Origin: Nemertoderma westbladi
Taxonomy: Eukaryota > Xenacoelomorpha > Nemertodermatida > Nemertodermatidae
Direction: 5' to 3'
NCBI GenBank assembly: GCA_032718475.1
Contig: JAUCBJ010003096.1
Coordinates: forward strand, 52,430-116,429
DNA: 64,000 nucleotides
In this document: piece by piece, positions 34,084-45,200 of the stretch
Layout of the letters: the number at the start of each line of letters is the position of its first letter
Position numbering within the stretch: the stretch's first letter is position 1
Made by a program: the position numbers and the translations under genes
The notes under the pieces: generated by a model
Database searches by the model: none
Told to the model about the DNA's origin: nothing
What the model saw: only the letters and a program-made list of their open reading frames with translations

Positions 34084-36255
34084 ATTCATAATTTAGCACC
34101 AACAATAAAAATTTTATTAAACGAGTGAATAAAAAGTTGAGAAAATATTGAAAAATGGTAGTTAAAACGTATTTGCCATGTAACACGTAATTAAATTTTT
34201 ACTTTTGTTGGAACAGTATTCTCAAATAAAAGAAACAAAATAAATTGAACTGCTGAAATTTTAGAATAAGAATTCTAGATAGGAATTCTAAAATTTCTGA
34301 GTAACAGAGGGTGACTAAATTTTCTGAGTTAATTTAATTTAAGCTTATCTAGCCTTCAGGGAATTATTAACTCCACTGGCTTTAGCTATATCGATTAAAA
34401 TAAAATATAATACAGTAACCATCTTTGAGTACTGGTTTTTAGAATTTATTTTAAAAACTTACTTTGTGTGTTTGTTTACATTAATTAACCTATTGATTAA
34501 TCCATTTAATGGCATTTGTAGAATATTTATACTTGATTATAATGATAGATACTTCCTGAGTTCTAATTACCTATGGCCCAGAGCTCTTCAGGGCAACAAA
34601 CATCCTCCATTGATCAATCTCTGCGATTTTTCCTTCCCAACAGTATCCCAGCTAGGAAAGGATGCGGAACATCTCAGATCTGTGCCGGGGATATTGCTTC
34701 GCTGGAGAAGAAGAATTGGCTTCCAAGCTTCCAAACCCAAATATTTTATGGAAAATTTATTTATACACATTTATTCTACTATTTACAAACTAGAAAGCCA
34801 GCAAGCTGGCTGGAAGGAGCCCGGGGGAAAAATCCTAGCCAAGACTATTACAAAGAACTATGTCAGTCAGCAGTAAGTAAACTAAAATTGTCTAAACTGC
34901 AAGGCGCGAGGCTAGCTGACTTTGTGGCTCGCCCCACATAATACAAAATGCAACTTAGCTACCACTAACAAAAATATAATATGAAGCAAATAATTTCATT
35001 ATCAAGAACGTTTACAAGATATAAGATGCGATTACCGAATATTTATAAAAAAATGCCCATGATGCACAACCAGATAAATAACAACGAATAGAGCCAAATA
35101 ACAAATTTAGTTTCCTTCTATAGGTATTACCCCGTCGTCAAGCGGAATATCTCTTCCCAGTGAATTCTATGTGAATATGTAATATAGGTACTCCTTAGGC
35201 GGTAGGCCAGAGCGGGCTCCTTAAATACATGCAACTACTGTATTATAGTGTAGGTCAACTATAAAACATTTTGCAGTCCACAGTGAGAATCGACTGCAAT
35301 AGGACACAACACACTGCTTTGTGTAACTAAAATTCATTCTCCTGATCCACCCCCTAACATAGCAGAGTGAGTAACCTTATTGTACAGTAGATATACCCTT
35401 AGGAAGCACTGGGAGAGCAATCAGCTTATTGGGTAATACATTAGAAACCAACAGCTTATGTGTGAGTAAACATTGCCTTTCCTTATAGCCTACTAGTAAA
35501 TCTTGGCAACCAACACGTTTTTCTATGACTGTGTATAACATATTAAACCATATTTCATCATGAACACCAGCTGTTATTTTACCATTGCTTTTAATTTCGC
35601 GACAAAACAATGTCAAAAAACGAAATATATCGAATACCACACATAGAATCGATCTGAAATTTTGTAACGCGATTATGAACCACCAATACAATGTACTTGC
35701 AAAATTGCATCAAAATCGCCAGGCAGGAAGTGCCTTAACCTAGATAATTATCAGTCAGTATGTCAGTCAGTCAGTCAGTGTAATGTATCCTGAGAATTTT
35801 ACAGAAAGTATCCCTGAGATTCTTACAGTAAGTATCCCGCTGTCAAGCGGGCTCCTAACTATTTACATCATTTTGTGCATAGTAGCACTTTGCAGCGTTA
35901 TGACCGAGTTTATTTATGTACCGAGCGAGCGCAGCGAGGGAGGTTTACATAAATAAGCAAGGGTCTTTAAGACTGAAAAGTGATCTTTGCAAGCAATGGT
36001 GTATGTAATTTTGTTACATTATGTCAACTTCTCAGCGTTCGGTATGTGAAGAAAGGAATTTAAAGATACTGTTTTATACATTTTAATCATGTACTAAATC
36101 AAATATAAATTAAATTTATTAACAGTTACACAGTATTAATTATACATTTAATTCTAATTAATGTTTATTGGAAGTTATCTGATTGAGATGACAATAAAAA
36201 ATATATAAAAAAAAATATTTATATAATTCCCACAGCTGTCAACATCATCGCAGAT
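34084..36255. other. Gene-free stretch of intron 1
   Basis: No supported gene. ORFs of about 100-136 codons (34,466-34,941 +; 35,377-35,691 -) match nothing I recognise. A hairpin with GTTTATTTATGTA / TACATAAATAAGC arms around GAGCGAGCGCAGCGAG lies at 35,909-35,957. A GTCA tract is at 35,755-35,780. Confidence 0.5.
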
Positions 36256-36437
36256 ACCTATATATCTGTATAATTAGATTTACATTTAAACATTCTAGAA
36301 CTCTACAGATGCAGGGCCTATATATCTGTATAATTAGATTTACATTTAAACATTCTAGAACTCTACAGATGCAGGGCCTATATATCTGTATAATTAGATT
36401 TACATTTAAACATTCTAGAACTCTACAGATGCAGGGG
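36256..36437. repeat. Three identical 60-bp tandem repeats
   Basis: Three direct copies of a 60-bp unit from TATATCTGTATAATTAGATT to CTACAGATGCAGGGCC. I see no differences between full copies, so the expansion is very recent or homogenised. Confidence 0.95.
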
Positions 36438-36574
36438 TGAGCGAAAACTACATTACCTATGCTAACCTAGCGATCAATATTGTAGGGTATTTTGCATTAA
36501 TTTTATATTATATTTTGGAGGAAATAAGAAAAATAATAAACGTGGATGTGATAAGTATCTGATCCATCGTCGTC

Positions 36575-36838
36575 TGAAGCAAACTGAGTCACCGTCTGTG
36601 TCGGTTTAGTTTTACTGAACTGAGTCACCGTCTGTGTCCGTTTAGTTTTACTGAACTGAGTCACCGTCTGTGTCCGTTTAGTTTTACTGAACTGAGTCAC
36701 CGTCTGTGTCCGTTTAGTTTTACTGAACTGAGTCACCGTCTGCGTCCGTTTAGTTTTACTGAACTGAGTCACCGTCTGTGTCCGTTTAGTTTTACTGAAC
36801 TAAAGTCACCGTCTGTGTCCGTTTAGTTTTACTGAACA
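36575..36838. repeat. 36-bp minisatellite
   Basis: About seven copies of CTGAGTCACCGTCTGTGTCC plus GTTTAGTTTTACTGAA, 36 bp each. The minus-strand ORF through it (TQFSKTKRTQTV repeats) is a consequence of the unit length, with no independent support as a gene. Confidence 0.92.
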
Positions 36839-37055
36839 CAGTCGCCATATTTTCTTTGCCCATTCTATAGGACGTTTGGAATTCAGTCTTACACGTTAAA
36901 CATTTATTTACAGTAGCTAGTACAGTATTAGTAGCTACCAACTTCAAACTGGACGCACGCATTACGCAAACACATGCTGCTTTATTGAAAAAAGCAGCAC
37001 GCATTGACATAAATGGAAGTAATACATTTCTGGATCGTTCCTTGATGGTGGGACA

Positions 37056-37606
37056 TTTATAGACTTTATATTACAGGTTTGAAGCTCTGTTCCTGGATGG
37101 AGAGATATATACAGACTTTATATTACAGGTTGGAAGCTCTGCTCCTGTATGGAGGGATTATACAGACTTTATATCACAGGTTGGGAGCTCTGTTCCTGGA
37201 TGGAGGGATTGTATAGACTTTATATTACAGGTTGGGAGCTCTGCTCCTGTATGGAGAGATTATACAGACTTTATATTACAGGTGGGAAGCTCTGCTCCTG
37301 GATGGAGAGATTATACAGACTTTATATTACAGGTTGGGAGCTCTGCTCCTGTATGGAGGGATATATACAGACTTTATATTACAGGTTGGGAGCTCTGCTC
37401 CTGTATGGAGGGATATATACAGACTTTATATTACAGGTTGGAAGCTCTGCTCCTGGATTGAGGGAGTATACAGACTTTATATTACAGGTTGGAAGCTCTG
37501 TTCCTGTATTGCGGGATATATATATACAGACATTATATTACAGGGAGGATGGAAGCTTAGCTCCTGGATGGAGGGATTATACCGACTTTATTTTACAGGT
37601 TTGAAG
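37056..37606 (+). repeat. Splice-acceptor/exon-2-derived array, block 1
   Basis: Eleven units of 51-57 bp. Each contains TTATATTACAGGTTGGAAGC followed by TCTGCTCCTGGATGGAGGGA, the same sequence as the intron-1 acceptor and the first bases of glycosyltransferase exon 2 (58,745-58,795). Orientation matches the gene. A degenerate version (TTCCTTGATGGTGGGACATT) precedes the first clear unit at about 37,040. The block ends in mid-unit (TTTGAAGC) at 37,606 where non-LTR sequence begins. Confidence 0.92.
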
Positions 37607-37838
37607 CGTTAGAGTAGTCGCGATATGTGCACCACCTGGAGGTCCCGTGGCGGATGATTTTTGGTGCCACATTGTCGTTGCTATGCAAAAGTATAAATTC
37701 ATGGTCGGAATGGTCGCAGTTGGCAGTTATTGTATTTTTTATGTTTATAGTTGCGTTGGAAGTTTTGAAGTGGTCTATTAATGAGTCCTTTGTTTTGCCA
37801 TTGCCATAGTGTGTGATGTTTGTAGTATTCAGTAATGT
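37607..37838 (-). pseudogene. Non-LTR endonuclease, 3' piece left of the BEL insertion
   Basis: On the minus strand this continues the endonuclease frame from 53,566 after removal of the BEL element and one copy of CAAGT. It contains KDSLIDHF and SDHEFILLH, the C-terminal endonuclease blocks (catalytic Asp-His). It stops at 37,607, where the tandem array resumes, so the reverse transcriptase of this element is absent. Confidence 0.8.
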
Positions 37839-37843
37839 CAAGT

Positions 37844-39029
37844 TGTTTGCGCTTTCAGACCTTTAGCAGTTTAACCTGCCAAATCGGGATGTCTTCTAGA
37901 TAATAAATCGACTTTAGCCTATGACAAGTATTTGATTCACTACATTAGCCGAAGCCAGTCTATGCGCGACCATTCACCTGTTGGATATACCCGGGAGACT
38001 GGATTCGGAAGCTTAATCGTATTGCTATGTAGGCCTACTGTATTATTCGACTGATCGTAATATATAATCTCTGACAAATATTATTCACTTTCGGGAAATA
38101 TTAACAGTTCCTTTAGGACGTGGCGCTCTAACTATATAAACAGAGCTATGACTTAAACTAGACACAACGATATGGCTATAGATTCACGTATATGGCGCAT
38201 TCTATAGGAGATGCTTTGTTATCAGTCTCAATCATACACACTGCTGCACAATACTGCACACCGATCTGCCGACCTTCACTAATTTTAGTCACAAAGAGAA
38301 CAATGACTGATTCATGTAGGGCCTATGAAATAACATTAGATTCACTTCAAAACCACTTTAATGTAAGTCGCAATCGTTATATGTAACCGGTCTCTCTTAC
38401 CTGCAGTATATCAAGAAGATGGAGGGTTTGTTATTATTTATCGATATTCCAAATATAATATTCCATCAACTGATATAATGAATAACCAACAGTAAATAGC
38501 AGTATAATAAACCGTAAGTTAAGAGATTAAGCACTGGTATGTATGTTGAGTTAAGTTAAGTTAAGATTGGTTTGATAACATATATACGTTCTATAATTAA
38601 GCCTACTAATGTTGGGCTAAAGCCTGAAAACACCGAGATTCCAAAGCCGGTCTTCTGGCTGCTGGAAAAAAGGTAAACATAAACAGTAATGCATTGCGCG
38701 ATTTCTCGGAGGTTTCTGTGTAAAAAGCAAGAGAATCGCTCTGATTGGTTGAGTGATTGCATAGAGTGGGCCTAAACAAAGAAACTTCCACGAGTACATC
38801 AAATCAGCTGATAGATGTCGTAATCTGAACTACACTGTGTAGAGAGTATTATCCCGCATTGCGGCATAAGATTGCTAGTTATGTCCACCAAAGTACACAT
38901 ACAGAAAAATAGCTTTTTATGTCCACTAAATACCGGTACAGTAAGGAAACGGCTTTTATGTCCGTTAAAACATCTACAGAGTACTTTGCGGGGAAAAAAT
39001 GACTAGCTAATCCCGCAAAAGCTTTTACA
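37844..39029 (-). repeat. 3' LTR of the complete BEL element
   Basis: TG...CA ends on the minus strand (TGTAAAAGC...GCGCAAACA). Almost identical to 52,371-53,560. The small ORFs inside are duplicated identically in both LTRs and have no other support. Confidence 0.95.
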
Positions 39030-39109
39030 CCGCTCCCAGAAAATGGGATTTAATTCTATAAAATATAAAAAATCACAGTTTCTCAAATATAAAAAATACT
39101 CTAAACAGT

Positions 39110-40637
39110 TAGTTTTTCTTGCGCGGACGGCGTTTACGCAGTTTTTTGAGGCTAGCAAGAGTCCTTTTTTCTTTGGGGCGAGCCACTTTACTAGGAGGGC
39201 TATAACTCCTGGGTGAAGGGTGCAATACAATTGCATCAGAAGGTTTAGGGTTACGGCCGGTGTCTCGTCCATTTCGATATGCTTCTCCTCGAGCTGATTT
39301 TCCTCTGCTAGCCGTTGGATACGTTCTTCTAACAACTCTCGCAGAGAATAGGGTCGTTCAAGCTCGATATCGCGATATCGTCTTAGAGATTCTGGATTTC
39401 CCAATCGAACTGAGATAAAGCCAATCCGTTTACCGCTTGGACTTGCTGTTACAATTTAAGGTTATCTGAACAAACATATGTTTCCTTTCTGATCTTTGTA
39501 GAATAGCGCCTAACTCATTTCATACAACGCTCTCCTCTACCTGGATGACGGGTTGTATTGTGTTAAACGGGGACGATTATACGGTTGAACGGCGATATCA
39601 GGTGTCCGCGCCTCAATCCGGCCAGGTAAGATGGGCGGATTTTCAGAGAGCCCACAACCGGAGTGCCACCGACTAATTGCTAGGGTAACACTAGACCTTT
39701 GAACAGCGAGCACAACCCGGGAGGATCCGTCATACTAATAGGATCAAGAGTCTGAGGTCTCATTCGGGAATGAGGAGGTCTGATCGAGTATTCCAGAACT
39801 CTGATCATTGGTTTATTTAAGGATCGTCTGAGTCGAACGAGCGTAGGTGGTACGTCAAACAAATCTCGCTCGAAACTCCCGTAAGTATAGCGAGTAAAAC
39901 CGTGTTCAGCGCAACGTCTCCACGTAGGTTTATGTCTTTCCGTTTGTTGATTGGGTCTAGGGCATTCATCGCAATAATAACAAAAATGCACGTCTTGTAG
40001 GGGAAACGCGAGTGATCTTTCTCCAGCTTACAATATTCCTCCATCTGTTCGAAGCTATCCGGTACAACAGGTAGCGATCGATCGGCGGTAAGATACGTCA
40101 TAGTGGAATAGAGCCGTTTGAGTTCTACCATGCGGTCATGATGTATACCTTGAGGATATCGAGTTTTAGATTTTGTTGACTGGTAATATTGAGATATATT
40201 TCTCTCAAGAATTCCAGACATTCGTTGAAGTTACTACGTTTATCCGGCTCTTCAACGTCTTCTCTTTCGATTCGGTTTCGAATAGAATTATCATGTTCGA
40301 TTCTCGGTTTATTGTTCCGCCTCCGCTGGGTATGATATTTAAATAGAACCATTTCCCTTTTGGTGTCTATATCGTCCATATCGTGTAAATCGATAGGATG
40401 TCCAGTAGTTAAGAGGTACATATATGTACCATTACGCTGCGTATATCGAGCGGCGAATTTTCTATAGTCCAACTCGCGTGCGAGCTGCTCTTGGGACATT
40501 GGCGGTTCGATATAACGACCATCGTCCTCCGCAGCAGTTGGACCAGCATCGCCGCATATTAAGCTATCAACAAACGCTTGTAAAGGTAGAGTATATCACT
40601 CCCTGATACCAAGATCATCTTCTATCAACTCAATCAT
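39110..40637 (-). pseudogene. 3' accessory ORF of the complete BEL element, frameshifted
   Basis: The ATG at 40,637 lies in the same context as 6,106 of copy 1 and shares the early TGA at codon 14. The frame then reads through DGRYIEPPMSQEQLARELD and VLFKYHTQRRR, clearly homologous to copy 1. The central part is diverged and broken into several frames; it includes a Cys/His-rich stretch (CYYCDECPRP with later HKPTWRRCAEH, about 39,890-39,980). The last part has a Glu-rich helix (LLEERIQRLAEENQLEEKH). The basic C-terminus (KKLRKRRPRKK) matches copy 1 and ends at about 39,110. A nucleic-acid-binding role is a guess from the knuckles and basic tail. Confidence 0.6.
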
Positions 40638-42267
40638 ATCTGCTATATAAGTTTATCCATATTATAATGAGTTTATATTTAGGCGAGCGGGCGTCGCTGC
40701 CTACCCCTCTCTGCCCCCGGACAGTGCGAGATCCTCAGGGCTGGTGTACTTTCGCCGATGTGCCTATCGCCAACGTCGTAGCTGCACAACGACTACAACA
40801 ACCAGCACGAGTCACTCCACTGTCCGTCCCAAAGGCTTAGATACACTTCAGGTTCTTACTGGAGAGTTAGGGCTACTTTCACAATTGCGACTCGCTACTG
40901 TAAACACACCTTAGTAGTAACATTCACCTACAAACGCACAAATTCCACGTAACTGTCACAAATGGTACACATTCTATCACACATTCGGGTCATTTGTCCG
41001 TTAGTCAAGTGCCTTCCAGAATGTCACATTGTTATTATGTATCCTTGGATACTAGCGGTGTGCTATTTATTCCGTATGCTATTCAATGAGCAAGCTTTTT
41101 ATTGTTCTGTTAACTCGCTTCTAATTCTAGCGTGGTTGTTGCTATGGTGACATTATGGAAAGCTAGTGGTAGAATTAGGGTGATTCCCATGCATACAGAT
41201 CTGGGATGCTATTTAATAGTAAGTCTTTAATGGTCAATATCCTCTTTATATATGATTTTATGAATTTTATCGGCTATTGACTCTATATTGGAGATTCTCG
41301 CACACTAATACACTTAATAGGTGAATCTCCGCTCCCATGATCTATTAATTAATGGAATTTTGGGAATGTTATAAATTGTATAAAATGACAATTATTTATG
41401 GAATTCATTAAAATATGAATTTAAATTTATTCCCGTAAATTTTATTATTTAATGTTAAATAGACACAATTTTATTCCAGAACATGTCTGGGGACTGGGAT
41501 CCTTGATTCTAGGAAATTTGTCTCTTTTAAGAGTATCGGTAAGTGCTACGATATCTTAATCGACTAGAATTTCAAAGGATCTAAATTTTGACAGATTTTA
41601 TAAATATTAATAATTAATATTTAGGATGGGCACCAGTTTATTCCAGAACTTGTCTGGGGACGTTAACCACTGATTCTAGAAATTTGTCTTTCAAGTATAT
41701 CGGTGGGTGCCGCGATATCTTAATCGACTAGAATTACAGATGGTCAAAGGGTTTAACAGATTTATCTGCGTTGTACACTACTGTTAAAGGGACATCGCGC
41801 TACTATATGTATTATTTAATATACGGTATGAGAGCAATATCGCATGAAGCAATGTCAGTGTGAAGAGGCAAGTCGTTTCCAAGGTCTACCCAGAGCTTGG
41901 TTTAGCCGAGACACGAGGATCTGAACTTTGCATTCCTAATACTCTGCCTACCAATAATACTTAAATATAGTAGGAGCTTTATTGTACTTTAATAAGTACG
42001 GATATTTCATCTTACTGTAGTCACGTATTTATAATATGATACGGACAGTAAGGAAAGAGAAAAAATAATTATTTCTAATATATAATATACATAATTAACT
42101 AATAAACGCGAATATATTGCACTAATCTACTAAACAATCGCTAAAATAACATTCTACTAAATAAAATTAAATAAAACGATTATAATAAAATTACATAATA
42201 ATGCATACATAAGTATAAAATAATAAGAATATAAAATAATATGGTCACACACCCACTCCAAATGCTA
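40638..42267 (-). other. Spacer between pol and the accessory ORF
   Basis: Noncoding, homologous to 4,460-6,105. It retains the tandem pair with AAGATATCG-type cores (41,460-41,760) and the GC-richer block (40,680-40,860) just upstream of the accessory ORF. The conserved position suggests a function such as a subgenomic promoter or splice signals, unproven. Confidence 0.55.
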
Positions 42268-45200
42268 CTAAGCTGGGGAGTCCCTAGATGTTTGTTGGAT
42301 TAGGGAGGTGGTCGTGGGAAGAGTATCTTGTCTTCCATAGTTTCCGGAGAGTTCTCTGTCTCTTTCCAGTAAACACAAATGACCAACTGGGCGATTGAGC
42401 TGCTGTGTCTCAAAGACAATTCCCGGGTTCTTGAAGTTACGTCGCATGACGACGAGTTCTACCGATCGCACCAAACCGTCATCCGAGATGTGAGTCTCGA
42501 TGATACGACCTGTTTGCCACCGCTTACGTGGAAGATCTGAATCTACAATAAGGACCATGTCTCCAGCGCTGACGTTTTCTTGCTGCGCAAACCACTTAGT
42601 TCGAAGTTGTAGCGTGGGCAGATAATGTTTCTCGAAATGGTCAGCGAAACGACGGGATAACAACTGCATAAGTTGCCAAGTTTGCCGGCAGTATTCGTCT
42701 CCATCTGTGATTTCCGATTGTGGGAGCATGGCTACAGGTTTCTTCACTAGGAAATGTGCGGGTGTTAGCGCTTCCAGAGAATCGGGACTCGATGAGACTG
42801 GCATAAGCGGTCTCTCGTTGAGATAGGCGGCGATTTCCTCCATTAACGTCCGCAAAAGTTCGTCGGTGAGATACGCGCGGCAAGGCACTATAAAGTGAAA
42901 TGCGGTCTTCACACTTCTAATCAATCTCTCCCAACTTCCTCCCCACCAAGGGGCGTCGGCGGCGTTGAAGGTCCAGCTAGACGCTGTTACTCTTAGCTGA
43001 TCATCCACCTGTCTTTGGTTCCAATCTTTGACGTAAGCTTTGATTTCATTGTTGGCACCAATGAAGTTCGTTCCCTTATCAGATCTAATTGTGTTACTAG
43101 TTCCAAAGCGAGCGATCTGTCGTCGTAAGCTTAATAGGAAGCTGTTGGTAAACAAGTCGTTCACCATGTCGAGATGGATAGCTCTACAAGTCATACAAAC
43201 AAAGATGACACACCATCTCTTGACTATAGTTCTAGCACGATACACTTCAATAGGGCCAAATAAATCTACACCGGTATTAGTAAAGGGTGGTTCATAGAAG
43301 CTTACTCGTTCCCTAGGTAATTCTGCCTCTCGCTGTGTTAAAGGCCTACTGAATGCTTTCCTACAGGGTATGCAGTTCCTAAGAACTTGGTTCAGAGCTC
43401 TACGGGGTTTATAGAAATAATAGCGAGTTCGAATTTCGCTAAGAACTCGTTCTCTACCAGCATGATAAAGTTTGCTGTGAACATCTACAATCATCTTGAC
43501 TTGTATTTCAAGATTTCTAATGAGTATGGGAAACTTAGTGTCAAAGGATAATGGAGCATTCGTTAATCTTCCTCCAACACGTATTAACCCATCTATCATT
43601 GTGCTAGAGAAACGATCCCTTAAGCGCATCTGTGGATTTCTCAACAACAGGAAATACTTATCGGAATCCTCATAGCATTGCAGGAGTCTCAGCATCTGTT
43701 TGTTGGTTTCTTCATGCTCCTGATAACTGATCTTCTCCTTCAGAAACCTGCCGGGTATCTTATATTTGGGAAGATCTTTAACAACATGGACCTGCACCGA
43801 TGTCAGTGGAGCTGTATCACTATTGGTCTTCGTCCCGGAGTAGTGATGATGAAAACAACGTTTTAAATATGTAACAGCCTTACAGAGCCGATTCCAGGAA
43901 CTGTAGTGATGTATCGCTCTCTGCAGGAGAGGTGAGAGTCCTTGCGAAACGTCTGGTATTCCAGATTTCCAATCCTTCTCACGGATTTCCATAACCTGCT
44001 TGTTTACGGCTGTGGGTTTCTGATCCAAAGTGTCGTCTCCGGAAGTATATAGTACGGACAGGTCTACCATAGGTTTAAATAACTTCGATTTACTCGCCCG
44101 AGTTTTAGGTTTAACTTTCTCCGCTCCCTTGGCCTGTCTAATCTCTGCTGTAGTAAGATGAGGAGGCCATTCTTCTTCTTCTTTGTACAGGAAGTCGGGT
44201 CCACCTAACCAGTCTGGAGTATCTACCAGTTCTTGTGGAGTTGCTCCCCTGGAGGCGATGTCAGCTGGATTGATCGTTCCGGGGCAATGTCTCCATTGGT
44301 CCATCGTCGTGCGACTAAGTATAATGGCTACTCTGTTGGTAACGAAGACGCTGAACTGACAGACTTCATTGGTTATATACTCCAGCACGAGTAAAGCGTC
44401 GGTCCAATAGACAGTTTTCTCCAATGGATAATCGATCTGTTCCGTTACATTCCGACCGATGGCTGTAGCGTATAGAGCCGCTTTTAACTCCGCTCGAGGA
44501 ACCTTCAACTTGTTGTTTATCAATGCCTTAGAGGTAACCAAGGCAACCTTGATTCCGTCTGGAGTTTCCACTCTTAGGTAGGCTACTATACCTATTCCCA
44601 TATCGCTGGCATCTCCAAACACATGGAGTTGATAGGAATACGTAGGGAGAACATGACCAAAATATGAACGGGAAATTATAAAGTTCTCGATGGCTGGTAA
44701 AGAATCTTCCCATTTTATCCACTTCTTTAATAATTCTCCCTTAAGTGGATCGTCCCATGAGTGGTTTTCTAGCCACATTTGTTGTACTAAACTCCGAGCA
44801 ATTAATATAACTGGGCTAATAAATCCCAATGGATCGAAATAAGTGCTCAGGATACTTAAACAAATCCGTTTAGTTCAAACTGGATTATCTCGCTGTTTTA
44901 GCTGGAAAAACAGGATATCCCTCTCGGTGTCCAATTTCAAACCAAGTGTCTTAGTTTCTGGAAGATCGTCTTTGATTAGGTCCAGGTCTTTCATTCCTCG
45001 ATCTTCTACCGGGATCGATTCCAGAAACTCACGGGAGTTGCTGGTGAATTTAGTTAATCTAAATCCACCTCTTTTTAAACACTCTACCGTTCCTTTAGCG
45101 ACATCAATGGCTTCTTCGACTGATGGAAGGGACTTTAGATTATCGTCCATGTATATGTCTCGTTTGATATTGTCGATCACCTCTTTAGAGAAGGCTTCCC

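Noticed and set aside
34466-34941. Two overlapping plus-strand ORFs of 122-136 codons
   Set aside because: No recognisable motif, overlapping frames, AT-rich intron context; probably chance.
35377-35691. 104-codon minus-strand ORF
   Set aside because: No recognised domain and no support from context; left as unannotated intron sequence.
36256-36437. CRISPR-like array
   Set aside because: Direct tandem 60-bp repeats without spacers in eukaryotic DNA.
36503-36772. 89-codon ORF with TQFSKTKRTQTV repeats
   Set aside because: The 36-bp minisatellite unit is a multiple of 3; no start context or neighbouring gene supports it.
38556-38802. Three small minus ORFs, repeated at 53,087-53,333
   Set aside because: They lie inside the two BEL LTRs and are duplicated with them; no homology or conserved frame evidence.
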